Origin: Mayamaea pseudoterrestris
Lineage: Eukaryota > Bacillariophyta > Bacillariophyceae > Sellaphorales > Sellaphoraceae
Direction: 5' to 3'
Assembly (NCBI GenBank): GCA_027923505.1
Contig: BROI01000010.1
Span: 496,001-560,000, forward strand
DNA: 64,000 bases
The position numbers were made by a program, and so were the translations under genes. This document shows, piece by piece, positions 1 through 12,919 of this stretch (within the stretch, counting starts at the first letter, position 1; each line of letters begins with the position of its first letter). The notes under the pieces were generated by a model that had not been told where the DNA came from, searched no databases, and saw nothing but the letters and a program-made list of their open reading frames with translations.

Positions 1-3000
1 TAGGGGCGTTTGAATGTCACGGCATCTGCAGGCTGAGACTGGTGACAAGTTGTCACCAATATCATTGCCGTCCCCTGAGACACTAGCCAGGCATACCATC
101 TTGTAGCGCAGCCTGAATAATGATGTTGGCACCATTCTGGTGTCATTTGGGTGTATACATGGCCTGCTGTAGGGGCGTTTGAATGTCACGGCATCTGCAG
201 GCTGAGACTGGTGACAAGTTGTCACCAATATCATTGCCGTCCCCTGAGACACTAGCCAGGCATACCATCTTGTAGCGCAGCCTGAATAATGATGTTGGCA
301 CCATTATGGTGTCGTTTTGGGTCGTACAGGGCCTGCTGTAGGGGCGTTTGAATGTCACGGCATCTGCAGGCTGAGACTGGTGACAAGTTGTCACCAATAT
401 CATTGCCGTCCCCTGAGACACTAGCCAGGCATACCATCTTGTAGCGCAGCCTGAATAATGATGTTGGCACCATTCTGGTGTCATTTGGGTGTATACATGG
501 CCTGCTGTAGGGGCGTTTGAATGTCACGGCATCTGCAGGCTGAGACTGGTGACAAGTTGTCACCAATATCATTGCCGTCCCCTGAGACACTAGCCAGGCA
601 TACCATCTTGTTGCGCAGCCTGAATAATGATGTTGGCACCATTCTGGTGTCATTTGGGTGTATACATGGCCTGCTGTAGGGGCGTTTGAATGTCACGGCA
701 TCTGCGGGCTGAGACTGGTGACAAGTTGTCACCAATATCATTGCCGTCCCCTGAGACACTAGCCAGGCATACCATCTTGTAGCGCAGCCTGAATAATGAT
801 GTTGGCACCATTCTGGTGTCATTTGGGTGTATACATGGCCTGCTGTAGGGGCGTTTGAATGTCACGGCATCTGCAGGCTGAGACTGGTGACAAGTTGTCA
901 CCAATATCATTACCGTCCCCTGAGACACTAGCCAGGCATACCATCTTGTAGCGCAGCCTGAATAATGATGTTGGCACCATTCTGGTGTATTTTGGGCACC
1001 TACAGGGCCTGCTGTAGGGGCGTTTGAATGTCACGGCATCTGCAGGCTGAGACTGGTGACAAGTTGTCACCAATATCATTGCCGTCCCCTGAGACACTAG
1101 CCAGGCATACCATCTTGTTGCGCAGCCTGAATAATGATGTTGGCACCATTCTGGTGTCATTTGGGTGTATACATGGCCTGCTGTAGGGGCGTTTGAATGT
1201 CACGGCATCTGCAGGCTGAGACTGGTGACAAGTTGTCACCAATATCATTGCCGTCCCCTGAGACACTAGCCAGGCATACCATCTTGTTGCGCAGCCTGAA
1301 TAATGATGTTGGCACCATTCTGGTGTCATTTGGGTGTATACATGGCCTGCTGTAGGGGCGTTTGAATGTCACGGCATCTGCAGGCTGAGACTGGTGACAA
1401 GTTGTCACCAATATCATTGCCGTCCCCTGAGACACTAGCCAGGCATACCATCTTGTAGCGCAGCCTGAATAATGATGTTGGCACCATTCTGGTGTCATTT
1501 GGGTGTCTACAGGGCCTGCTGTAGGGGCGTTTGAATGTCACGGCATCTGCAGGCTGAGACTGGTGACAAGTTGTCACCAATATCATTGCCGTCCCCTGAG
1601 ACACTAGCCAGGCATACCATCTTGTAGCGCAGCCTGAATAATGATGTTGGCACCATTCTGGTGTCATTTGGGCACCTACAGGGCCTGCTGTAGGGGCGTT
1701 TGAATGTCACGGCATCTGCGGGCTGAGACTGGTGACAAGTTGTCACCAATATCATTGCCGTCCCCTGAGACACTAGCCAGGCATACCATCTTGTAGCGCA
1801 GCCTGAATAATGATGTTGGCACCATTCTGGTGACATTTGGGTATATTCATGGCCTGCTGTAGGGGCGTTTGAATGTCACGGCATCTGCAGGCTGAGACTG
1901 GTGACAAGTTGTCACCAATATCATTGCCGTCCCCTGAGACACTAGCCAGGCATACCATCTTGTAGCGCAGCCTGAATAATGATGTTGGCACCATTCTGGT
2001 GTATTTTGGGCACCTACAGGGCCTGCTGTAGGGGCGTTTGAATGTCACGGCATCTGCGGGCTGAGACTGGTGACAAGTTGTCACCAATATCATTGCTGTC
2101 CCCTGAGACACTAGCCAGGCATACCATCTTGTAGCGCAGCTTGAATAATGATGTTGGCAATTTTCTGGTGACATTTGGGTATACACATGGCCTGCTGTAG
2201 GGGCGTTTGAATGTCACGGCATCTGCAGGCTGAGACTGGTGACAAGTTGTCACCAATATCATTGCCGTCCCCTGAGACACTAGCCAGGTATACCATCTTG
2301 TTGCGCAGCCTGGATAATGATGTTGGCACAATTCTGGTGTCATTTGGGTGTATACATGGCCTGCTGTAGGGGCGTTTGAATGTCACGGCATCTGCAGGCT
2401 GAGACTGGTGACAAGTTGTCACCAATATCATTGCCGTCCCCTTAGACACTAGCCACGCATACCAGCTTGTAGCGCAGCCTGAATAATGATGTTGGCACCA
2501 TTCTGGTGTCATTTGGGTATATTCATGGCCTGCTGTAAAGGCGTTTGAATGTCACGGCATCTGAAGGCTGAGACTGGTGACAAGTTGTCACCAATATCAT
2601 TGCTGTCCCCTGAGACACTAGCCAGGCATACCATCTTGTAGCGCAGCCTGAATAATGATGATGGCACCATTCTGGTGTATTTTGGGCACCTACAGGGCCT
2701 GCTGTAGGGGCGTTTGAATGTCACGGCATCTGCAGGCTGAGACTGGTGACAAGTTGTCACCAATATCATTGCCATCCCCTGAGACACTAGCCAGGCATAC
2801 CATCTTGTTGCGCAGCCTGAATAATGATGTTGGCACCATTCTGGTGTCATTTGGGTGTATACATGGCCTGCTGTAGGGGCGTTTGAATGTCACGGCATCT
2901 GCAGGCTGAGACTGGTGACAAGTTGTCACCAATATCATTGCCGTCCCCTGAGACACTAGCCAGGCATACCATCTTGTAGCGCAGCCTGAATAATGATGTT

Positions 3001-6000
3001 GGCACCATTCTGGTGTCATCTGGGTGTATACATGGCCTGCTGTAGGGGCATTTGAATGTCACGGCATCTGCAGGCTGAGACTGGTGACAAGTTGTCACCA
3101 ATATCATTGCCGTCCCCTGAGACACTAGCCAGGCATACCATCTTGTAGCGCAGCCTGAATAATGATGTTGGCAATATTCTGGTGTCTTTTGGGTATCTAC
3201 AGGGCCTGCTGTAGGGGCGTTTGAATGTCACGGCATCTGCAGGCTGAGACTGGTGACAAGTTGTCACCAATATCATTGCCGTCCCCTGAGACACTAGCCA
3301 GGCATACCATCTTTTAGCGCAGCCTGAATAATGATGTTGGCACCATTCTGGTGTCATTTGGGCGTATACATGGCCTGCTGTAGGGGCGTTTGAATGTCAC
3401 GGCATCTGCGGGCTGAGACTGGTGACAAGTTGTCACCAATATCATTGCCGTCCCCTGAGACACTAGCCAGGCATACCATCTTGTTGCGCAGCCTGAATAA
3501 TGATGTTGGCACCATTCTGGTGTCATTTGGGTGTATACATGGCCTGCTGTAGGGGCGTTTGAATGTCACGGCATCTGCAGGCTGAGACTGGTGACAAGTT
3601 GTCACCAATATCATTGCCGTCCCCTGAGACACTAGCCAGGCATACCATCTTGTAGCGCAGCCTGAATAATGATGTTGGCACCATTCTGGTGTATTTTGGG
3701 CACCTACAGGGCTTACTGTAGGGGCGTTTGAATGTCACGGCATCTGCGGGCTGAGACTGGTGACAAGTTGTCACCAATCTCAATGCTGTCCCCTGAGACA
3801 CTAGCCAGGCATACCATCTTGTAGCGCAGCTTGAATAATGATGTTGGCAATTTTCTGGTGACATTTGGGTATACACATGGCCTGCTGTAGGGGCGTTTGA
3901 ATGCCACGGCATCTGCAGGCTGAGACTGGTGACAAGTTGTCACCAATATCATTGCCATCCCCTGAGACACTAGCCAGGTATACCATCTTGTAGCGCAGCC
4001 TGAATAATGATGTTGGCACCATTCTGGTGTCATTTGGGTGTATACATGGCCTGCTGTAGGGGCGTTTGAATGTCACGGCATCTGCAGGCTGAGACTGGTG
4101 ACAAGTTGTCACCAATATCATTGCCGTCCCCTGAGACACTAGCCAGGCATACCATCTTGTAGCGCAGCCTGAATAATGATGTTGGCACCATTCTGGTGTC
4201 ATTTGGGTGTATACATGGCCTGCTGTAAAGGCGTTTGAATGTCACGGCATCTGAAGGCTGAGACTGGTGACAAGTTGTCACCAATGTCATTGCTGTCCCC
4301 TGAGACACTAGCCAGGCATACCATCTTGTAGCGCAGCCTGAATAATGATGATGGCACCAATCTGGTGTCATTTGGGTATATTCATGGCCTGCTGTAGGGG
4401 CGTTTGAATGTCACAGCATCCGCAGGCTGAGACTGGTGACAAGTTGTCACCAATATCATTGCTGTCCCCTGAGACAATAGCTAGGCATACCATCTTGTAG
4501 CGCAGCCTGAATAATGATGTTGCCACCATTCCAGTGTCAATTGGGTGTATACATGGCCTGCTGTAGGGGCATTTGAATGTCACGGCATCTGCAGGCTGAG
4601 ACTGGTGACAAGTTGTCACCAATATCATTACCGTCCCCTGAGACACTAGCCAGGCATACCATCTTGTAGCGCAGCCTGAATAATGATGTTGGCAATATTC
4701 TGGTGTATTTTGGGCACCTACAGGGCCTGCTGTAGGGGCGTTTGAATGTCACGGCATCTGCAGGCTGAGACTGGTGACAAGTTGTCACCAATATCATTGC
4801 CGTCCCCTGAGACACTAGCCAGGCATACCATCTTGTTGCTCAGCCTGAATAATGATGTTGGCACCATTCTGGTGTCATTTGGGTGTATACATGGCCTGCT
4901 GTAAGGGCGTTTGAATGTCACGGCATCTGCAGGCTGAGACTGGTGACAAGTTGTCACCAATATCATTGCCGTCCCCTGAGACACTAGCCAGGCATACCAT
5001 CTTGTTGCGCAGCCTGAATAATGATGTTGGCACCATTCTGGTGTCATTTGGGTGTATACATGGCCTGCTGTAGGGGCGTTTGAATGTCACGGCATCTGCA
5101 GGCTGAGACTGGTGACAAGTTGTCACCAATATCATTGCCGTCCCCTGAGACACTAGCCAGGCATACCATCTTGTTGCGCAGCCTGAATAATGATGTTGGC
5201 ACCATTCTGGTGTCATTTGGGTGTATACATGGCCTGCTGTAGGGGCGTTTGAATGTCACGGCATCTGCAGGCTGAGACTGGTGACAAGTTGTCACCAATA
5301 TCATTACCGTCCCCTGAGACACTAGCCAGGCATACCATCTTGTAGCGCAGCCTGAATAATGATGTTGGCAATATTCTGGTGTCATTTTGGTGCACTACAT
5401 GGCCTGCTGTAGGGGCGTTTGAATGTCACGGCATCTGCAGGCTGAGACTGGTGACAAGTTGTCACCAATATCATTGCCGTCCCCTGAGACACTAGCCAGG
5501 CATACCATCTTGTAGCGCAGCCTGAATAATGATGTTGGCACCATTCTGGTGTCATTTGGGTGTATACATGGCCTGCTGTAGGGGCGTTTGAATGTCACGG
5601 CATCTGCGGGCTGAGACTGGTGACAAGTTGTCACCAATATCATTGCCGTCCCCTGAGACACTAGCCAGGCATACCATCTTGTAGCGCAGCCTGAATAATG
5701 ATGTTGGCACCATTCTGGTGTCATTTGGGTGTATACATGGCCTGCTGTAGGGGCGTTTGAATGTCACGGCATCTGCAGGCTGAGACTGGTGACAAGTTGT
5801 CACCAATATCATTGCCGTCTCCTGAGACACCAGCCAAGCCTACCATCTTGTAGCGCAGCCTGAATAATGATGTTGGCACCATTCTGGTGTCATTTGGGTG
5901 TATACATGGCCTGCTGTAGGGGCGTTTGAATGTCACGACATCTGCAGGCTGAGACTGGTGACAAGTTGTCACCAAATACATTGCCATGCCCTGAGACACT

Positions 6001-6252
6001 AGCCAGGCATACCATCTTGTAGCGCAGCCACAATAATAATGTTGGCACCATTCTGGTGTCATTTGGGTGTATACATGGCCTGCTGTAGGGGCGTTTGAAT
6101 GTCACGGCATCTGCAGGCTGAGACTGGTGACAAGTTGTCACCAAATACATTGCCGTCCCCTGAGACACCAGCCAAGCCTACCATCTTGTAGCGCAGCCTG
6201 AATAATGATGTTAGCACCATTCTGGTGTCATTTGGGTATATACATGGCCTAG
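1..6252. repeat. Satellite A, subtype A1, block 1 (169-bp monomer)
   Basis: About 37 head-to-tail copies of a 169-bp unit, measured from the shared dyad at 40 and 209. Each unit runs from GGGCGTTTGAATGTCACGGC through a dyad, CCAATATCATTGCCGTCCCC, and GCACCATTCTGGTGT to one of two linkers: a GTATACATGG type and a CACCTACAGGG type. Most copies differ by only a few substitutions and almost no indels. The last two copies already show the ACCAAATACATTGCC wording of subtype A2. The array continues off the left edge. The unit length is close to a nucleosome repeat. No coding function is supported. Confidence 0.97.
40..58. repeat. 19-bp dyad present in every satellite A monomer (first copy)
   Basis: TGGTGACAAGTTGTCACCA has two perfect 9-bp arms around a single G. 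It recurs every 169 bp in A1 and A2 and stays intact in most copies, including many in the eroded zone where neighbouring bases have changed. The spaced half sites TGACA/TGTCA suggest a protein-binding dyad or a hairpin, but no binding protein is known from the sequence. Confidence 0.9.
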
Positions 6253-6268
6253 TTAGGGTTAGGGTTAG
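6253..6268 (+). repeat. Interstitial telomeric tract, (TTAGGG)2TTAG
   Basis: The sequence TTAGGGTTAGGGTTAG sits exactly where satellite A1 ends (after catggcctag) and satellite B begins (tgggttgttggg). TTAGGG is the usual telomere repeat of stramenopiles. The G-rich strand points right, as if the A1 block had once been followed by a chromosome end. At 16 bases the tract is short but exact, and no other telomere-like tract was seen. Confidence 0.85.
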
Positions 6269-7139
6269 TGGGTTGTTGGGTGATCAGGGGACGGGACATT
6301 GTAGTGGTATGATTCATAATTGGGGGTTGCACCGATTTGCAGATGGTGTAGGCCTTCCAGGCAGTCCGTTTTGCACCATTTCAGCCCATCCTCATGTCAA
6401 TGGCACACCCTGGACATGTTTTGCCTGACTCATTGGGTTGTTGGGTGGCCAGGGCATGGGGCATTGTAGTGGTATGATTCCATAATTTGGGGTGTTGGCC
6501 ACACCCATCTTGTAGACCATTCCATGCTGTAGGCCTCCAGGCAGTCCGTTTTGTACCATGTCAGACCATCCTCATGTCAATGGCACACCCTGGACATGTT
6601 TTGCATGACTCATTGGGTTGTTGGGTGATCAGGGGATGGGGCATTGTTGTGGTATGATTCCATAATTTGGGGTGTTGGCCACACCCATTTTGCAGATGGT
6701 GTAGGCCTCCAGGCAGTCCGTTTTGCACCATTTCAGCCCATCCTCATGTCAATGGCACACCCTGGACATGTTTTGCCTGACTCATTGGGTTGTTGGGTGG
6801 CCAGGGCATGGGGCATTGTAGTGGTATGATTCCATAATTTGGGGTGTTGGCCACACCCATCTTGTAGACCATTCCATGCTGTAGGCCTCCAGGCAGTCCG
6901 TTTTGTACCATGTCAGACCATCCTCATGTCAATGGCACACCCTGGACATGTTTTGCATGACTCATTGGGTTGTTGGGTGATCAGGGGACGGGGCATTGTA
7001 GTGGTATGATTCCATAATTTGGGGTGTTGGCCACACCCATTTTGCAGATGGTGTAGGCCTCCAGGCAGTCCGTTTTGCACCATTTCAGCCCATCCTCATG
7101 TCAATGGCACACCCTGGACATGTTTTGCCTGACTCATTG

Positions 7140-8673
7140 GGTTGTTGGGTGGCCAGGGCATGGGGCATTGTAGTGGTATGATTCCATAATTTGGGGTGTT
7201 GGCCACACCCATCTTGTAGACCATTCCATGCTGTAGGCCTCCAGGCAGTCCGTTTTGTACCATGTCAGACCATCCTCATGTCAATGGCACACCCTGGACA
7301 TGTTTTGCATGACTCATTGGGTTGTTGGGTGATCAGGGGACGGGGCATTGTAGTGGTATGATTCCATAATTTGGGGTGTTGGCCACACCCATTTTGCAGA
7401 TGGTGTAGGCCTCCAGGCAGTCCGTTTTGCACCATTTCAGCCCATCCTCATGTCAATGGCACACCCTGGACATGTTTTGCCTGACTCATTGGGTTGTTGG
7501 GTGGCCAGGGCATGGGGCATTGTAGTGGTATGATTCCATAATTTGGGGTGTTGGCCACACCCATCTTGTAGACCATTCCATGCTGTAGGCCTCCAGGCAG
7601 TCCGTTTTGTACCATGTCAGACCATCCTCATGTCAATGGCACACCCTGGACATGTTTTGCATGACTCATTGGGTTGTTGGGTGATCAGGGGACGGGGCAT
7701 TGTAGTGGTATGATTCCATAATTTGGGGTGTTGGCCACACCCATTTTGCAGATGGTGTAGGCCTCCAGGCAGTCCGTTTTGCACCATTTCAGCCCATCCT
7801 CATGTCAATGGCACACCCTGGACATGTTTTGCCTGACTCATTGGGTTGTTGGGTGGCCAGGGCATGGGGCATTGTAGTGGTATGATTCCATAATTTGGGG
7901 TGTTGGCCACACCCATCTTGTAGACCATTCCATGCTGTAGGCCTCCAGGCAGTCCGTTTTGTACCATGTCAGACCATCCTCATGTCAATGGCACACCCTG
8001 GACATGTTTTGCATGACTCATTGGGTTGTTGGGTGATCAGGGACGGGGCATTGTAGTGGTATGATTCCATAATTTGGGGTGTTGGCCACACCCATTTTGC
8101 AGATGGTGTAGGCCTCCAGGCAGTCCGTTTTGCACCATTTCAGCCCATCCTCATGTCAATGGCACACCCTGGACATGTTTTGCCTGACTCATTGGGTTGT
8201 TGGGTGGCCAGGGCATGGGGCATTGTAGTGGTATGATTCCATAATTTGGGGTGTTGGCCACACCCATCTTGTAGACCATTCCATGCTGTAGGCCTCCAGG
8301 CAGTCCGTTTTGTACCATGTCAGACCATCCTCATGTCAATGGCACACCCTGGACATGTTTTGCATGACTCATTGGGTTGTTGGGTGATCAAGGGACGGGG
8401 CATTGTAGTGGTATGATTCCATAATTTGGGGTGTTGGCCACAACCCATTTTGCAGATGGTGTAGGCCTCCAGGCAGTCCGTTTTGCACCATTTCAGCCCA
8501 TCCTCATGTCAATGGCACACCCTGGACATGTTTTGCCTGACTCATTGGGTTGTTGGGTGGCCAGGGCATGGGGCATTGTAGTGGTATGATTCCATAATTT
8601 GGGGTGTTGGCCACACCCATCTTGTAGACCATTCCATGCTGTAGGCCTCCAGGCAGTCCGTTTTGTACCATGT
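7140..8673. repeat. 1534-bp duplication inside satellite B, copy 1
   Basis: This copy shares private variants with the next one, each 1534 bp apart: GATCAGGGACGG at 8035 and 9569, GATCAAGGGACGG at 8386 and 9920, and CCACAACCC at 8438 and 9972. The unit is 4.36 dimers long, so the repeat phase breaks at 8673/8674. Confidence 0.85.
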
Positions 8674-10207
8674 GGTTGTTGGGTGGCCAGGGCATGGGGC
8701 ATTGTAGTGGTATGATTCCATAATTTGGGGTGTTGGCCACACCCATCTTGTAGACCATTCCATGCTGTAGGCCTCCAGGCAGTCCGTTTTGTACCATGTC
8801 AGACCATCCTCATGTCAATGGCACACCCTGGACATGTTTTGCATGACTCATTGGGTTGTTGGGTGATCAGGGGACGGGGCATTGTAGTGGTATGATTCCA
8901 TAATTTGGGGTGTTGGCCACACCCATTTTGCAGATGGTGTAGGCCTCCAGGCAGTCCGTTTTGCACCATTTCAGCCCATCCTCATGTCAATGGCACACCC
9001 TGGACATGTTTTGCCTGACTCATTGGGTTGTTGGGTGGCCAGGGCATGGGGCATTGTAGTGGTATGATTCCATAATTTGGGGTGTTGGCCACACCCATCT
9101 TGTAGACCATTCCATGCTGTAGGCCTCCAGGCAGTCCGTTTTGTACCATGTCAGACCATCCTCATGTCAATGGCACACCCTGGACATGTTTTGCATGACT
9201 CATTGGGTTGTTGGGTGATCAGGGGACGGGGCATTGTAGTGGTATGATTCCATAATTTGGGGTGTTGGCCACACCCATTTTGCAGATGGTGTAGGCCTCC
9301 AGGCAGTCCGTTTTGCACCATTTCAGCCCATCCTCATGTCAATGGCACACCCTGGACATGTTTTGCCTGACTCATTGGGTTGTTGGGTGGCCAGGGCATG
9401 GGGCATTGTAGTGGTATGATTCCATAATTTGGGGTGTTGGCCACACCCATCTTGTAGACCATTCCATGCTGTAGGCCTCCAGGCAGTCCGTTTTGTACCA
9501 TGTCAGACCATCCTCATGTCAATGGCACACCCTGGACATGTTTTGCATGACTCATTGGGTTGTTGGGTGATCAGGGACGGGGCATTGTAGTGGTATGATT
9601 CCATAATTTGGGGTGTTGGCCACACCCATTTTGCAGATGGTGTAGGCCTCCAGGCAGTCCGTTTTGCACCATTTCAGCCCATCCTCATGTCAATGGCACA
9701 CCCTGGACATGTTTTGCCTGACTCATTGGGTTGTTGGGTGGCCAGGGCATGGGGCATTGTAGTGGTATGATTCCATAATTTGGGGTGTTGGCCACACCCA
9801 TCTTGTAGACCATTCCATGCTGTAGGCCTCCAGGCAGTCCGTTTTGTACCATGTCAGACCATCCTCATGTCAATGGCACACCCTGGACATGTTTTGCATG
9901 ACTCATTGGGTTGTTGGGTGATCAAGGGACGGGGCATTGTAGTGGTATGATTCCATAATTTGGGGTGTTGGCCACAACCCATTTTGCAGATGGTGTAGGC
10001 CTCCAGGCAGTCCGTTTTGCACCATTTCAGCCCATCCTCATGTCAATGGCACACCCTGGACATGTTTTGCCTGACTCATTGGGTTGTTGGGTGGCCAGGG
10101 CATGGGGCATTGTAGTGGTATGATTCCATAATTTGGGGTGTTGGCCACACCCATCTTGTAGACCATTCCATGCTGTAGGCCTCCAGGCAGTCCGTTTTGT
10201 ACCATGT
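8674..10207. repeat. 1534-bp duplication inside satellite B, copy 2
   Basis: This is the second copy of the out-of-phase duplication. It begins with GGTTGTTGGGTGGCCAGG directly after a cut-short GTACCATGT, whereas the same GTACCATGT at the end of copy 2 (10207) continues normally into CAGACCATCC. That places the junction to within a few bases. Confidence 0.85.
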
Positions 10208-12919
10208 CAGACCATCCTCATGTCAATGGCACACCCTGGACATGTTTTGCATGACTCATTGGGTTGTTGGGTGATCAGGGGACGGGGCATTGTAGTGGTA
10301 TGATTCCATAATTTGGGGTGTTGGCCACACCCATTTTGCAGATGGTGTAGGCCTCCAGGCAGTCCGTTTTGCACCATTTCAGCCCATCCTCATGTCAATG
10401 GCACACCCTGGACATGTTTTGCCTGACTCATTGGGTTGTTGGGTGGCCAGGGCATGGGGCATTGTAGTGGTATGATTCCATAATTTGGGGTGTTGGCCAC
10501 ACCCATCTTGTAGACCATTCCATGCTGTAGGCCTCCAGGCAGTCCGTTTTGTACCATGTCAGACCATCCTCATGTCAATGGCACACCCTGGACATGTTTT
10601 GCATGACTCATTGGGTTGTTGGGTGATCAGGGAACGGGGCATTGTAGTGGTATGATTCCATAATTTGGGGTGTTGGCCACACCCATTTTGCAGATGGTGT
10701 AGGCCTCCAGGCAGTCCGTTTTGCACCATTTCAGCCCATCCTCATGTCAATGGCACACCCTGGACATGTTTTGCCTGACTCATTGGGTTGTTGGGTGGCC
10801 AGGGCATGGGGCATTGTAGTGGTATGATTCCATAATTTGGGGTGTTGGCCACACCCATCTTGTAGACCATTCCATGCTGTAGGCCTCCAGGCAGTCCGTT
10901 TTGTACCATGTCAGACCATCCTCATGTCAATGGCACACCCTGGACATGTTTTGCATGACTCATTGGGTTGTTGGGTGATCAGGGGACGGGGCATTGTAGT
11001 GGTATGATTCCATAATTTGGGGTGTTGGCCACACCCATTTTGCAGATGGTGTAGGCCTCCAGGCAGTCCGTTTTGCACCATTTCAGCCCATCCTCATGTC
11101 AATGGCACACCCTGGACATGTTTTGCCTGACTCATTGGGTTGTTGGGTGGCCAGGGCATGGGGCATTGTAGTGGTATGATTCCATAATTTGGGGTGTTGG
11201 CCACACCCATCTTGTAGACCATTCCATGCTGTAGGCCTCCAGGCAGTCCGTTTTGTACCATGTCAGACCATCCTCATGTCAATGGCACACCCTGGACATG
11301 TTTTGCATGACTCATTGGGTTGTTGGGTGATCAGGGGACGGGGCATTGTAGTGGTATGATTCCATAATTTGGGGTGTTGGCCACACCCATTTTGCAGATG
11401 GTGTAGGCCTCCAGGCAGTCCGTTTTGCACCATTTCAGCCCATCCTCATGTCAATGGCACACCCTGGACATGTTTTGCCTGACTCATTGGGTTGTTGGGT
11501 GGCCAGGGCATGGGGCATTGTAGTGGTATGATTCCATAATTTGGGGTGTTGGCCACACCCATCTTGTAGACCATTCCATGCTGTAGGCCTCCAGGCAGTC
11601 CGTTTTGTACCATGTCAGACCATCCTCATGTCAATGGCACACCCTGGACATGTTTTGCATGACTCATTGGGTTGTTGGGTGATCAGGGGACGGGGCATTG
11701 TAGTGGTATGATTCCATAATTTGGGGTGTTGGCCACACCCATTTTGCAGATGGTGTAGGCCTCCAGGCAGTCCGTTTTGCACCATTTCAGCCCATCCTCA
11801 TGTCAATGGCACACCCTGGACATGTTTTGCCTGACTCATTGGGTTGTTGGGTGGCCAGGGCATGGGGCATTGTAGTGGTATGATTCCATAATTTGGGGTG
11901 TTGGCCACACCCATCTTGTAGACCATTCCATGCTGTAGGCCTCCAGGCAGTCCGTTTTGTACCATGTCAGACCATCCTCATGTCAATGGCACACCCTGGA
12001 CATGTTTTGCATGACTCATTGGGTTGTTGGGTGATCAGGGGACGGGGCATTGTAGTGGTATGATTCCATAATTTGGGGTGTTGGCCACACCCATTTTGCA
12101 GATGGTGTAGGCCTCCAGGCAGTCCGTTTTGCACCATTTCAGCCCATCCTCATGTCAATGGCACACCCTGGACATGTTTTGCCTGACTCATTGGGTTGTT
12201 GGGTGGCCAGGGCATGGGGCATTGTAGTGGTATGATTCCATAATTTGGGGTGTTGGCCACACCCATCTTGTAGACCATTCCATGCTGTAGGCCTCCAGGC
12301 AGTCCGTTTTTTTACCATGTCAGACCATCCTCATGTCAATGGCACACCCTGGACATGTTTTGCATGACTCATTGGGTTGTTGGGTGATCAGGGGACGGGG
12401 CATTGTAGTGGTATGATTCCATAATTTGGGGTGTTGGCCACACCCATTTTGCAGATGGTGTAGGCCTCCAGGCAGTCCGTTTTGCACCATTTCAGCCCAT
12501 CCTCATGTCAATGGCACACCCTGGACATGTTTTGCCTGACTCATTGGGTTGTTGGGTGGCCAGGGCATGGGGCATTGTAGTGGTATGATTCCATAATTTG
12601 GGGTGTTGGCCACACCCATCTTGTAGACCATTCCATGCTGTAGGCCTCCAGGCAGTCCGTTTTGTACCATGTCAGACCATCCTCATGTCAATGGCACACC
12701 CTGGACATGTTTTGCATGACTCATTGGGTTGTTGGGTGATCAGGGGACGGGGCATTGTAGTGGTATGATTCCATAATTTGGGGTGTTGGCCACACCCATT
12801 TTGCAGATGGTGTAGGCCTCCAGGCAGTCCGTTTGCACCATTTCAGTCCATCCTCATGTCAATGGCACACCCTGGACATGTTTTGCCTGACTCATTGGGT
12901 TGTTGGGTGGCCAGGGCAT

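Larger units (their letters stand above)
6269..12919. repeat. Satellite B, dimeric higher-order array (352 bp = 172 + 180)
   Basis: Two related monomers alternate. One starts TGGGTTGTTGGGTGATCAGG and carries TTTTGCAGATGGTG; the other starts TGGGTTGTTGGGTGGCCAGG and carries CTTGTAGACCATTCC. Successive dimers start at 6615, 6967, 7319 and 7671, giving a 352-bp period and about 19 dimers in all. The first dimer is shorter (345 bp). Copies are nearly identical apart from scattered single-base variants, so homogenisation is recent. The array ends abruptly at 12919/12920 inside a GGCCAGGGCAT motif. No gene is supported. Confidence 0.96.

Noticed and set aside
143-6168. Dozens of overlapping minus-strand open frames of 90-133 codons in satellite A
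   Set aside because: They are the same repeat read in rotating frames, because 169 leaves a remainder of 1 on division by 3. They overlap each other, start inside repeats and have no flanking gene signals. The same holds for 12.8-19.4 kb, 26.3-42 kb and 49.5-57 kb.
1-6252. CRISPR-like array of regular repeats
   Set aside because: The whole 169-bp unit is repeated; there are no unique spacers, and the genome is eukaryotic.
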